From contig JAIOPA010000049.1 of the NCBI GenBank assembly GCA_021414165.1, forward strand, positions 1-11,486: DNA of 11,486 nt. The letters run 5' to 3'. Shown in pieces: positions 1 through 6,599 of the stretch (the first letter of the stretch is position 1; each line of letters begins with the position of its first letter). The notes beneath the pieces were generated by a model. The model did no database searches and was not told the DNA's origin. It worked only from the letters and a program-made list of their open reading frames with translations. The position numbers were made by a program, and so were the translations under genes. This DNA is from Candidatus Eiseniibacteriota bacterium (lineage in GTDB: Bacteria; Eisenbacteria; RBG-16-71-46).

Positions 1-658
1 GAGCCCGGCGGGCGATTTCATGCTGGTCGATACCGCAGGTATCCGGCGGCAGGCGATGTTCGAGGATCAGGCGGAGTTCTACGCCACCATGCGCGCACTG
101 CAGGCGCTCGAGCGTGCCGATGTCGCGATCCTCATGGTCGATTCCACGATCGGCTTCGAGAAGCAGGAGGCCCGGCTCGCGCATCATGCGCTCGAGGCGG
201 GCTGCGCGCTCATGATCCTGTACAACAAGTGGGACCAGATGGAGAACCGCGAGCAGGCCTGGAAGGACGTGCAGGCCGAGCGCGCGAGCCGCTTCCCGAC
301 TTTGTCGGACATCCCGGCACACCCGATCTCTGCCACCGAGAAGATCCATCTGTCCAAGCTGCCCGAGTACGTGGCCGAGCGCGTGTCGCAGAACCTGCGC
401 GAGATCCCGACCCGCGAACTCAACGCCTGGCTCGAGCTGGCGCAGAAGCGCAAGCAGGTGCCCAGCAACTCGGTCGGCAAGTCGCCCAAGATCTACTACA
501 TGACCCAGACCGGTAAGCGGCCGCCCACGTTCACGCTGTTCGTGAACGCGCCGTCGCGGCTCTCGGACAACTACCGCCGCTACCTGTGGGGGCAGTTCGC
601 CGAGCATTTCGGGTTCGAGGGCACGCCGCTCCGCTTCCGCGTCCGCAAGAGCGAGTAG
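1..658 (+). CDS. der: GTPase Der, 3' part (N-terminus outside window)
   Basis: Der (EngA) is an essential GTPase with two tandem G domains and a C-terminal KH-like domain that acts in 50S ribosomal subunit assembly. The window opens inside the second G domain, and the codon frame begins at base 2. Visible motifs are the G3 box DTAG followed by IRR, the G4 box NKWD (bases about 227-238) and a G5-like PISA. The KH-like C-terminus follows, with KIYYMTQTGKRPPTF and a basic tail ending RVRKSE. About 219 residues are visible; the first G domain and the P-loop of the second lie upstream. The ATG at base 20 is internal, since DTAG sits only a few residues after it, and is not the start. The stop is four bases before plsY, so co-transcription is likely. 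The identification is secure; completeness of the missing 5' part cannot be judged. Confidence 0.96.
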   Translation, partial: SPAGDFMLVDTAGIRRQAMFEDQAEFYATMRALQALERADVAILMVDSTIGFEKQEARLAHHALEAGCALMILYNKWDQMENREQAWKDVQAERASRFPTLSDIPAHPISATEKIHLSKLPEYVAERVSQNLREIPTRELNAWLELAQKRKQVPSNSVGKSPKIYYMTQTGKRPPTFTLFVNAPSRLSDNYRRYLWGQFAEHFGFEGTPLRFRVRKSE

Positions 659-662
659 TAGG

Positions 663-1304
663 ATGCGGGCCATGATCCCGATCCTGGTCGCGCTCGCTTC
701 GGGGTACCTCGCCGGCGCTCTGCCGTGGGGACTCTGGTTGGGTCTGTGGTGGAAGGGTGTCGACGTCCGCACGGTCGGCTCCAAGAACCTCGGGGCCACG
801 AACGTCTATCGCTCGCTGGGGCCCGCCGTGGGCATCCCGGTGCTCATCCTGGACATCGCCAAGGGCACGCTGCCCACTTGGCTGGTGCCGTTGTCGCCGC
901 TGGCGGCCGGCTTCCCGGGCGGCCCGGAATGGTGCCGGTTGGCGGTCGGCCTGGCGGCCGTGCTCGGGCACGTGTTCACCGTGTTCGCCGGCTTCAAGGG
1001 CGGCAAGGGCGTGGCCACCACGGTCGGCGTGTTGCTGGCCCTGTCGCCGCCGGCCTTCGGGGTGTTCATGGTGGTGTTCGTGGCCACGGTCGCGATCACC
1101 CGGTTCATCTCGCTGGGCTCCATCCTGGGCTCGCTGGCATTCGCCACCACGCTGGCGCTGGTCGCCCCGGGAGGGCTCCAGAGCCCCACGTTCGGCTTCG
1201 GGGCCGTCATCGCGCTGGTGGTCATCCTTCGCCACCACGAGAACATCGGGCGGCTCCTGAAGGGCGAGGAGCGCCGGTTCGCGTTCAAGGGCGGGAGCAA
1301 GTGA
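663..1304 (+). CDS. plsY: Glycerol-3-phosphate acyltransferase PlsY
   Basis: PlsY is an integral membrane enzyme that transfers an acyl group from acyl-phosphate to sn-glycerol-3-phosphate, giving lysophosphatidic acid, the first step of phospholipid synthesis in most bacteria. The 213-residue product is of normal family length. It carries the three signature motifs: GSKNLGATN (residues 39-47), GFKGGKGVATT (110-120) and RHHENIGRLLKGEE (190-203). These are separated by hydrophobic stretches consistent with a multi-pass protein. The start is ATG 663; a second in-frame ATG three codons later (672) is possible, and neither has a strong ribosome binding site. The gene starts four bases after der and its stop overlaps the GTG of gpsA, so the substrate-making and substrate-using enzymes are translationally coupled. 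Confidence 0.97.
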   Translation: MRAMIPILVALASGYLAGALPWGLWLGLWWKGVDVRTVGSKNLGATNVYRSLGPAVGIPVLILDIAKGTLPTWLVPLSPLAAGFPGGPEWCRLAVGLAAVLGHVFTVFAGFKGGKGVATTVGVLLALSPPAFGVFMVVFVATVAITRFISLGSILGSLAFATTLALVAPGGLQSPTFGFGAVIALVVILRHHENIGRLLKGEERRFAFKGGSK

Positions 1305-2287
1305 CCCGCGTCGCGGTCCTGGGCGCCGGCTCGTTCGGCACCACGCTCGCCGTGCATCTGGCCCAGGCTGGCCACGAGCCCACGCTGTGGGGGCGGGATG
1401 CCGCCGCCATGACCCGGCTGGCGGTCGAGCGGGAGAACGCCAAGTTTCTGGCTGGCATCACGCTGCCCCCCGGAGTTAAGGTTCACGCGGAACTGGAGGC
1501 AGCGCTCGACGGGGCGGCGGTCGTGCTGTTCGTGGTGCCGTCTCAGGCGATGCGAGCGGTGGCGCGCGATGTCGCGGCCACCGGGGCGAAGGGCATCCCG
1601 GTCTGTGCCAGCAAAGGGCTCGAACTGGGGACGCTTCGCCGGTTGTCGGAGGTGCTGGGCGAGACGCTCGGCGATGGCGCACCGGTCGTACTGACCGGAC
1701 CGAGCCACGCCGAGGAGGTGGCGCGGGGGATCCCGACCACCGTCGTGGCGGCCAGCTCCGACGAGGCCCGTGCGGTCGAGGTGCAGCGGTTGTTCTCGAC
1801 GCCAAGGTTCCGGGTGTACACGAATCCCGATGTCATGGGCTGCGAGTTCGGTGGGGCGCTCAAGAATGTGATCGCCATCGCCGCCGGGGTCTGCGACGGG
1901 TTGGGGTTCGGCGACAATACGAAGGGTGCCCTGCTCACGCGTGGGCTGGCCGAGATGTCGCGTCTCGGCGAGGCCATGGGAGCACGGCGCGAGACGTTCT
2001 TCGGGCTCACCGGCATGGGCGATCTGATCGCCACCGCCATGAGCCGCCACAGCCGTAACCGGCACGTGGGCGAGCGGCTCGGCCGGGGCGAGACATTGCA
2101 GCAGGTGCTGGGCGCCATGGTCATGGTCGCCGAGGGTGTGCACACCGCACGCGCCGCGCGCGATCTGGGCCACAAGATGGGCGTCGAGCTCCCGATCACG
2201 GAACAGGTGTGCGCGCTCTTCGAGGGGCGCGACCCGCAGACGGCGCTCATGGCGCTCATGACGCGGGATCTGAAGCGCGAGGGCTAG
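1301..2287 (+). CDS. gpsA: NAD(P)+-dependent glycerol-3-phosphate dehydrogenase
   Basis: GpsA reduces dihydroxyacetone phosphate to sn-glycerol-3-phosphate in the cytoplasm, supplying PlsY. The start is GTG 1301, which overlaps the plsY stop in a GTGA arrangement. The open frame continues far upstream without a stop, but only this start gives a normal 328-residue protein beginning with the nucleotide-binding strand VAVLGAGSFGTT (residues 4-15, GxGxxG). Other family motifs are CASKGLE (102-108), LTGPSHAEE (131-139), GGALKNVIAIAAG (184-196, with the catalytic Lys188), DNTKGALLTRGLAEM (205-219) and GLTGMGDLIAT (235-245). Nothing essential appears to be missing. It ends 62 bases before the MerR gene and may close the der-plsY-gpsA transcription unit, although no U-rich terminator follows. 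Confidence 0.97.
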   Translation: MTRVAVLGAGSFGTTLAVHLAQAGHEPTLWGRDAAAMTRLAVERENAKFLAGITLPPGVKVHAELEAALDGAAVVLFVVPSQAMRAVARDVAATGAKGIPVCASKGLELGTLRRLSEVLGETLGDGAPVVLTGPSHAEEVARGIPTTVVAASSDEARAVEVQRLFSTPRFRVYTNPDVMGCEFGGALKNVIAIAAGVCDGLGFGDNTKGALLTRGLAEMSRLGEAMGARRETFFGLTGMGDLIATAMSRHSRNRHVGERLGRGETLQQVLGAMVMVAEGVHTARAARDLGHKMGVELPITEQVCALFEGRDPQTALMALMTRDLKREG

Positions 2288-2309
2288 CGCGCGTCAGAGC
2301 AAGGGATCA

Positions 2310-2336
2310 CGCGGCTCCGCACGCACGGAGCCCGCG
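2310..2336. repeat. Inverted repeat just upstream of the merR start
   Basis: A perfect 7-bp inverted repeat, GGCTCCG (2313-2319) and CGGAGCC (2326-2332), is separated by six bases. Three more pairs extend it past a single bulged C at 2333 (2310-2312 with 2334-2336). It ends one base before the Shine-Dalgarno sequence of the MerR gene. No U-run follows, so it is not a standard intrinsic terminator. The possible roles, autoregulatory operator or RNA hairpin near the ribosome binding site, are inference. Confidence 0.6.
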
Positions 2337-2337
2337 C

Positions 2338-2347
2338 AGGGAGGTGA
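2338..2347 (+). promoter_or_regulatory. Strong Shine-Dalgarno sequence fixing the merR start
   Basis: AGGGAGGTGA contains a near-perfect match to the anti-Shine-Dalgarno complement. Its GGAGG core is five bases before GTG 2350. This decides the start against ATG 2209, which lies inside gpsA, and against GTG 2344, which lies inside the site itself. Confidence 0.8.
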
Positions 2348-2349
2348 GC

Positions 2350-2751
2350 GTGGCCATCCGCAAGACCGTGCAGGAACCCGAGAGCAAGCTCTATCGCTCG
2401 ATCAGCGAGGTGAGCGAGATGCTCGACGTGAAGGCGCACGTGCTGCGCTACTGGGAGACGCAGTTCAGCATGCTGCGCCCCAAGAAGAACCGCGCCGGCA
2501 ACCGCATGTACCGGCCCGATGAGGTGCGCATGCTGCTGCGCATCAAGGAGCTGTTGTACGAGCGCCGCTACACCATCGCGGGTGCGCGCCGCACGCTGCT
2601 CGATGACCGCAAGCTCGATGAGCCGCAGGTCGAGATCGCGTTCAGCGAGGCCGACCGTAAGCTGGTGCTCATCGAGGTGAAGGAGGAGCTGAAGAGCCTC
2701 CTGGCCCGTCTGCGCCGCGATCGCGAGCCGGTGGCCGCGAACGAGCGCTAG
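2350..2751 (+). CDS. MerR-family transcriptional regulator, small single-domain type
   Basis: The 133-residue product (GTG start) is a DNA-binding protein with a MerR-type winged helix-turn-helix. YRSISEVSEMLDVKAHVLRYWE (residues 15-36) gives the recognition helices. The wing is LRPKKNRAGNRMYRPDEVRML (42-62), followed by the helix LLRIKELLYERRYTIAGARRTL. The C-terminus (about 93-130) is a short charged helix that could form the usual MerR dimer coiled coil. There is no cysteine-rich metal site and no attached effector domain, so the inducer cannot be guessed. Members of this type are common in high-GC bacteria beside core genes, and their targets are mostly unknown. An inverted repeat upstream could be an autoregulatory site. 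Family assignment is firm; biological role is unknown. Confidence 0.9.
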   Translation: MAIRKTVQEPESKLYRSISEVSEMLDVKAHVLRYWETQFSMLRPKKNRAGNRMYRPDEVRMLLRIKELLYERRYTIAGARRTLLDDRKLDEPQVEIAFSEADRKLVLIEVKEELKSLLARLRRDREPVAANER

Positions 2752-2765
2752 CCGCCCGCTCGAGA

Positions 2766-2805
2766 GCCGCGCCCGGGCCTGCTTGCACGCGCGGGCCTGC
2801 GCGGC
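2766..2805. repeat. Imperfect inverted repeat and 9-bp direct repeat at the tRNA-Pro(GGG) promoter
   Basis: GCCGCGC (2766-2772) is the exact reverse complement of GCGCGGC (2799-2805), and the inner GGCC blocks (2776-2779 and 2794-2797) can add four more pairs. Superimposed on this, CGGGCCTGC occurs twice in direct orientation (2774-2782 and 2792-2800). The structure lies downstream of the merR stop and ends where the proposed -10 box begins. It could act as a weak end for the merR transcript or as a protein site; there is no U-tract. Confidence 0.45.
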
Positions 2806-2811
2806 TATCTT
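2783..2811 (+). promoter_or_regulatory. Predicted sigma-70-type promoter of tRNA-Pro(GGG)
   Basis: TTGCAC (2783-2788) and TATCTT (2806-2811) are separated by 17 bases, the standard spacing. Transcription would start near 2818, leaving about 30 bases of leader before the mature tRNA. The -35 match is only TTG plus weak positions, so support comes mainly from spacing and context. Confidence 0.45.
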
Positions 2812-2847
2812 CCGTTCCCGCTTCAGCATGTACCCCTTTATAACGGT

Positions 2848-2924
<77 letters not shown>

Positions 2925-2991
2925 TTTCATCCCGTTTCGTCGGCCCCACCGGCGACTCCGGACCACCGCCTACCCAGGACGGGTCCCTGCG

Positions 2992-3681
2992 ATGAGTTCG
3001 TTGAACGTCGCTGCGTTGGTGCCCGCCTATCAGGCGGCTGCGCATCTGGGCGAGGTCCTCATGGGACTCGCTGCTCTGCCGGGCAAGCCCCACGTGCTCG
3101 TGGTCGATGACGGCTCGCGCGATGCGACGTCCGAGGTCGCCCGCCAGCACGGTGTGGCCGTGCACTCGTTCGCGGCCAATCGCGGCAAGGGTGCCGCACT
3201 CATCGCCGGCTTCGAGCTGCTGCGTGACTTCGATGCCGTCGTCACGCTGGATGCCGATGGCCAGCATCCGCCCGCGTGCTTCCCAGCGTTCGTCGCCGCG
3301 GCCGAGGCGGGTGCCGACCTGGTGCTCGGCGAGCGTGAGATCACGCCCAACATGCCGCCGGCACGGCGCTTCGCCAATCGCTTCTCGTCGGGCTGGTGCA
3401 GCATGATCGCCGGCCAGCCGATCCGCGACAGCCAGTGCGGCTACCGGCTCTATCGCCGCGACGTGCTGCGCCGCACGCCGGTCACGCCCAGCCGATACGA
3501 GGTCGAGACCGAGATGGCCGTGCGTGCCGCGCGGCTCGGCTTCAAGGTCGCGCATGTGCCCATCCCCACGGTGTACGGCGATGAGACCAGCCACCTGAGC
3601 CCGACGCGCGATGTGCCGCGCATCGTCGGCATGATGCTGCGGTTGTCGTTCGAGCCGCGGCCCACCCCGAAAGACGCCTGA
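2992..3681 (+). CDS. Glycosyltransferase family 2 (dolichyl-phosphate-mannose-synthase-like)
   Basis: The 229-residue protein has a GT-A fold of the GT2 family and would transfer a sugar from a nucleotide-sugar donor. It has the N-terminal strand VAALVPAYQA (residues 6-15), the nucleotide-binding VVDDGSRD (37-44) and ANRGKGAAL (62-70). LDADGQHPP (86-94) contains the metal-binding DxD at Asp87 and Asp89, and DSQCGYRLYRRD (146-157) is typical of DPM1-like or polyprenyl-phosphate glycosyltransferases. I see no membrane helix at the C-terminus, so it is probably soluble or peripheral, acting at the inner face of the membrane. Start ATG 2992 follows a modest AGGACGGG. It begins 67 bases after a tRNA-Pro gene with no terminator between, and its stop overlaps surE by one base. 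Donor and acceptor cannot be told from the sequence. Confidence 0.9.
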   Translation: MSSLNVAALVPAYQAAAHLGEVLMGLAALPGKPHVLVVDDGSRDATSEVARQHGVAVHSFAANRGKGAALIAGFELLRDFDAVVTLDADGQHPPACFPAFVAAAEAGADLVLGEREITPNMPPARRFANRFSSGWCSMIAGQPIRDSQCGYRLYRRDVLRRTPVTPSRYEVETEMAVRAARLGFKVAHVPIPTVYGDETSHLSPTRDVPRIVGMMLRLSFEPRPTPKDA

Positions 3682-4427
3682 TGCGCATCCTGCTCACCAA
3701 CGACGACGGCATCGCATCGCCGGCGCTCGCGCAACTCCGCCGCGTGCTGTCGCCGTTCGGCCGCGTCATCACCATTGCGCCCGACCGCAATCAGAGCGCC
3801 ATGTCGCAGGCGCTCACGTTGAGCCGCCCGCTGCGCATCCATGAGCTCGAGGAGGACGTGTACAGCGTGGACGGCACGCCCACCGACTGCGTGCTCGTGG
3901 CATTCCATGGCAAGATCCTCGAGCCGCCGGATCTGGTGGTGTCGGGTATCAACCATGGGCCCAACATGGGCGAGGACGTGTTCTACTCGGGCACCGTCGC
4001 CGCCGCCATCGAGGGCGTGCTGCAGGGCGTGCCGGGCATCGCCGCCTCACTCGTGACGCGGCAGCAGACCGACTTCCGTGAAGCGGCCGATACGGTGGGC
4101 AACGTGGTGCGCCAGGTGCTCTCGCGTGGGCTCATGCGCCGGCTGCTGCTCAACATCAACGTGCCGCATCGTCCGGCGGCCGAGTTGAAGGGTGTGCAGA
4201 TCACGCGGCTCGGCACGCGCGTCTACGAGGACACGCTGGTGCGCAAGGTCGATCCGCGCGGCCGCGACTACTACTGGGTCGGCGGCGAGGACCCCGTCTG
4301 GCAGCCGCACGAGGGGACCGACTTCCAGTCCGTGCACGACGGCTTCGTGTCGGTGACCCCGATGCAGCTGGAACTCACGGATCAGGCCCTGCGTGCCGAT
4401 ATGCAGGGCTGGGGGCTCACGCCTTAG
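3681..4427 (+). CDS. surE: 5'/3'-nucleotidase SurE
   Basis: SurE is a divalent-metal-dependent phosphatase that dephosphorylates nucleoside 5'- and 3'-monophosphates, and in some species short polyphosphate. It is linked to stationary-phase survival. The 248-residue product has the N-terminal signature MRILLTNDDG, with metal ligands Asp8 and Asp9. Ser39 lies in APDRNQSA, and Asn91 in SGINHGPNMGEDVFYSGTVAAA, matching the family metal site. Length is normal. The start codon overlaps the glycosyltransferase stop (TGATG), which suggests translational coupling, and there is no clear separate ribosome binding site. The stop lies 106 bases before tRNA-Pro(CGG). The only structure just past the stop is a weak 5-bp hairpin without a U-run. 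Confidence 0.97.
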   Translation: MRILLTNDDGIASPALAQLRRVLSPFGRVITIAPDRNQSAMSQALTLSRPLRIHELEEDVYSVDGTPTDCVLVAFHGKILEPPDLVVSGINHGPNMGEDVFYSGTVAAAIEGVLQGVPGIAASLVTRQQTDFREAADTVGNVVRQVLSRGLMRRLLLNINVPHRPAAELKGVQITRLGTRVYEDTLVRKVDPRGRDYYWVGGEDPVWQPHEGTDFQSVHDGFVSVTPMQLELTDQALRADMQGWGLTP

Positions 4428-4452
4428 CCTCCAAGGCCCGCCCGGCGCTGGA

Positions 4453-4482
4453 TTGGCACCCATCGGGGGGCTGTGCTAGTTT
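4453..4482 (+). promoter_or_regulatory. Predicted promoter of tRNA-Pro(CGG), extended -10 type
   Basis: TTGGCA (4453-4458) is followed 18 bases later by TAGTTT (4477-4482), preceded by TG at 4474-4475 to give an extended -10 TGnTAnnnT. Transcription would start near 4489, about 45 bases before the mature tRNA. It lies in the 106-base gap after surE, which holds nothing else clear apart from a leader hairpin. Confidence 0.5.
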
Positions 4483-4494
4483 TCACCGCCCCGC

Positions 4495-4517
4495 CGGACC
4501 CTGGTCCGTGCGGGTCC
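4495..4517 (+). repeat. Two mutually exclusive hairpins in the tRNA-Pro(CGG) leader
   Basis: CGGAC (4495-4499) can pair with GTCCG (4504-4508) over a 4-base loop, or GGACCC (4496-4501) can pair with GGGTCC (4512-4517) over a 10-base loop. Both use the same left arm, so only one can form. No U-run follows and no function is assigned. Confidence 0.4.
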
Positions 4518-4533
4518 CGTATTCACGACATGT

Positions 4534-4610
<77 letters not shown>

Positions 4611-4621
4611 TCGTCAAGAAG

Positions 4622-4654
4622 CCGGAGGGCCGTCAGGCTCTCCGGTTTTCGTTT
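4622..4654 (+). terminator. Rho-independent terminator after tRNA-Pro(CGG)
   Basis: A 10-bp stem, CCGGAGGGCC (4622-4631) with GGCTCTCCGG (4636-4645), contains one G-U pair and closes a GTCA tetraloop. It is followed by TTTTCGTTT. Flanking A and T bases can extend the stem slightly. This is the only convincing intrinsic terminator in the window. It isolates the tRNA unit from the acylphosphatase-sigma factor operon downstream. Confidence 0.92.
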
Positions 4655-4675
4655 GCCCCCAAGGGCTTCCCGGGC

Positions 4676-4704
4676 TTGCGGGCGCTCGCTGGCGGGTCCA
4701 TCCT
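4676..4704 (+). promoter_or_regulatory. Possible promoter of the acyP operon, perhaps leaderless
   Basis: TTGCGG (4676-4681) and CATCCT (4699-4704) are 17 bases apart. Transcription would begin at about 4710-4711, at the acyP ATG itself, giving a leaderless mRNA. Some promoter is needed here because a strong terminator lies just upstream, but the hexamer matches are weak. Confidence 0.3.
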
Positions 4705-4710
4705 CGCGCC

Positions 4711-4983
4711 ATGCCTTCCGTACGCATCGTGGTCACGGGCCGGGTCCAGGGGGTGGGGTATCGTGCCTTCGCGGCATCCGAGGCCCGGCCCCGCGGCATC
4801 GCCGGCGAGGTGCGTAATCTCGCTGACGGTTCGGTCGAGGTACTGGCCCATGGCCGGCGGCAGGCGTTGGACGAGTACATCGAGGTGCTGCGTACCGGGC
4901 CCCGGATGGCCCGGGTCGCGGACACGGTGGTGGAGTGGTTCGAACGCGCGGACGTCCCCGGGGACTTCCGCATCACGGGGTGA
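4711..4983 (+). CDS. acyP: Acylphosphatase
   Basis: Acylphosphatase hydrolyses carboxyl-phosphate bonds such as those in acetyl phosphate or 1,3-bisphosphoglycerate; its physiological role in bacteria is unsettled. The 90-residue product is of normal length with an alpha/beta ferredoxin-like fold. VTGRVQGVGYRAF (residues 8-20) holds the phosphate loop and catalytic Arg18, and GEVRNLADGSVEV (32-44) contains catalytic Asn36. The usual C-terminal FRI motif is present as FRITG. It is the first gene after the terminator and probably heads the operon. No Shine-Dalgarno sequence lies at normal distance from ATG 4711, so initiation may be leaderless. The sigma-factor start follows six bases after its stop, in the same frame. 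Confidence 0.95.
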   Translation: MPSVRIVVTGRVQGVGYRAFAASEARPRGIAGEVRNLADGSVEVLAHGRRQALDEYIEVLRTGPRMARVADTVVEWFERADVPGDFRITG

Positions 4984-4989
4984 GTCAGC

Positions 4990-6066
4990 GTGGAAGTACC
5001 GGAGTTCGTCCAGTTCCCGGAGCGATTGTCCGAGGCCGAGCGCGAGGCGCGTGGCCGCGGTGAGATCACGCGCCGTGACCTCGATGCGCTCGTCATCGAT
5101 CCTGCGTTCGATGCCGAGCAGTTCGAGGCCTTCCGGCTGCGGCTCGCCGAGGCCGGCATCCGGATGCCCGAGGACGAGCATGTCGACCCGGCCGCGCCCA
5201 TCGATCGTCAGGCGCTGTCGCGCGAGGCCGAGCGCGACCTGCTCGACCTGTACCTCGACGAGATCGGCCGCGTGAAACTCATGACGCACGAGGAACTGCT
5301 GGCGACCGCATTCAAGGCGCGCGCCGGCGATGAGGCCGCGCGTGGCCGCGTGATCCTGGCCAACCTGCGGCTCGTGGTGCACGTGGCGCGTGGCTATCGC
5401 AATCGCGGGCTGCCGTTCCTGGACCTCATCGAGGAAGGCAACGTCGGCCTGATCCAGGCGGTCGATCGCTTCGAGCCCGAGCGTGGGCTCCGCTTCAGCA
5501 CGTATGCGTCGCTGTGGATCCGGCAGGCGATCCTGCGCGGGCTCGCCGAGCAGTCGCGTGCGGTGCGCATCCCGGTGCAGATGTACCAGCAGCTCAATCG
5601 TTATGCGCGTGCCGAGCGCACGGTGCGCGCGCGGTTGGGGCGCGATCCCATGGTGTCCGAGATCGCCGCAGAACTCGACATCTCCACGGCGCGCGCCGAG
5701 CGCTTGCGCGCGCTCATGACCGGCATGAAGTCGCTCGATGACACGCCGGGCGGCGAAGGGCTCACCGAGTTGGCGCCCGAGGATGTGGGCATGGCGCCGT
5801 TGTCGGTGGAGCGCATCGTCGAACTGCAGTTGGAGCACGAGAAGATCGACCGCCTGTTGCGCGCGCTGCCGCAGCGCGAGGAGCAGGTGCTGCGCATCCG
5901 TTATGGGTTCCACGACGGCATCACGCGCTCGTTGCAGGAGACGGGCGACCACTTCCGCATCTCGCGTGAGCGCGTTCGGCAGATCGAGGGCCGCGCGCTC
6001 GCCAAGCTGCGCCGCGCCATCGAGCTCGCCGACCTCGACTCGTCGAGCGGCGAGACCGTTCATTAG
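4990..6066 (+). CDS. RpoD-like sigma-70 factor, short (group 1/2 type)
   Basis: This 358-residue sigma factor directs RNA polymerase to promoters. GTG 4990 is the first possible start, because the acyP stop is in the same frame, and GGGGTGA (4977-4983) serves as ribosome binding site. Residues about 20-63 resemble a shortened region 1.1. DLYLDEIGRVKLMTHEEL (86-103) is region 1.2. Regions 2.1-2.4 span about 120-190, with NLRLVVHVARGYRNRG and DLIEEGNVGLIQAVDRFEP. Region 3 includes the finger-like SLDDTPGGEGLTEL (248-261). Region 4.2 has ISRERVRQIEGRALAKL (324-340), with -35-contacting Arg326, Glu327 and Arg330 intact. It lacks the long insert between regions 1.2 and 2 found in proteobacterial RpoD. 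In region 2.3-2.4, Leu175 and Leu182 replace residues equivalent to E. coli RpoD Trp433 and Thr440. It is probably an alternative group 2 factor, but a divergent housekeeping factor is not excluded. Confidence 0.93.
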   Translation: MEVPEFVQFPERLSEAEREARGRGEITRRDLDALVIDPAFDAEQFEAFRLRLAEAGIRMPEDEHVDPAAPIDRQALSREAERDLLDLYLDEIGRVKLMTHEELLATAFKARAGDEAARGRVILANLRLVVHVARGYRNRGLPFLDLIEEGNVGLIQAVDRFEPERGLRFSTYASLWIRQAILRGLAEQSRAVRIPVQMYQQLNRYARAERTVRARLGRDPMVSEIAAELDISTARAERLRALMTGMKSLDDTPGGEGLTELAPEDVGMAPLSVERIVELQLEHEKIDRLLRALPQREEQVLRIRYGFHDGITRSLQETGDHFRISRERVRQIEGRALAKLRRAIELADLDSSSGETVH

Positions 6067-6075
6067 GAGACCTGC

Positions 6076-6597
6076 TTGATCCGGCTCGAGGACCACATCC
6101 GCGAGGTGCCCGACTTCCCCAAGCAGGGCATCCGGTTCCAGGACATCATGCCGTTGCTGCAGTCGCCCGAGGGGCTGCGCGAGGCCGTCACGCGGCTCGC
6201 CGCGCTCACCGCGAAGCCCGATGCCGTGGTGGGCATTGAATCGCGTGGCTTCCTGTTTGGCGTGCCGCTGGCCATGCACTGGGGTGTCCCGTTCGTGCCG
6301 GCGCGCAAGTTCGGCAAACTGCCGGGCAAGACCGTTCGGCAGGTCTACTCGTTGGAGTATGGCGAGGACACGCTCGAGCTGCAGGCCGATGCGCTCAAGG
6401 CTGGCCAGCGCGTGGTGATCGTGGACGACCTGCTCGCCACGGGCGGCACCGCGCTCGCCACCTCGCAGCTCGTGCGCCAGTTGGGCGCCGAGGTCACGGC
6501 CGCGCTGTTCGTCATTGAACTCATCGGCCTCGGTGGCCGCGACAAGATCGCGCCGCTCCCCGTGCACGCGCTCATCCGTACCGAGGTGGACGAGTAG
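6076..6597 (+). CDS. apt: Adenine phosphoribosyltransferase
   Basis: Apt salvages adenine by condensing it with PRPP to give AMP and pyrophosphate in the cytoplasm. The 173-residue product has normal length. Conserved motifs are DFPKQGIRFQDI (residues 13-24), GIESRGFLFG (53-62), RKFGKLPGKTV (77-87) followed by YSLEYG, and the PRPP loop VVIVDDLLATGGTA (113-126). The start is TTG 6076: the sigma-factor stop is in the same frame 12 bases upstream, the conserved N-terminus follows immediately, and AGGAG (6065-6069) lies six bases before it and overlaps that stop. The first in-frame ATG (residue 25) would remove conserved residues. The tight spacing indicates co-transcription with the sigma factor. 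Confidence 0.96.
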   Translation: MIRLEDHIREVPDFPKQGIRFQDIMPLLQSPEGLREAVTRLAALTAKPDAVVGIESRGFLFGVPLAMHWGVPFVPARKFGKLPGKTVRQVYSLEYGEDTLELQADALKAGQRVVIVDDLLATGGTALATSQLVRQLGAEVTAALFVIELIGLGGRDKIAPLPVHALIRTEVDE

Positions 6598-6599
6598 AC

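Noticed and set aside
2209..2349. Upstream ATG start for the MerR gene, inside gpsA
   Set aside because: The extra residues are gpsA sequence in another frame; the strong Shine-Dalgarno sequence at 2338-2347 points to GTG 2350.
4421..4437. Hairpin GCCTT...AAGGC at the surE stop as a terminator
   Set aside because: Only five pairs with a seven-base loop and no U-run.
4633..6567. 644-codon minus-strand open frame opposite acyP, sigma factor and apt
   Set aside because: High-GC shadow: low-complexity Arg/Ala/His/Gln-rich text with no recognisable domain, opposite three well-identified genes.
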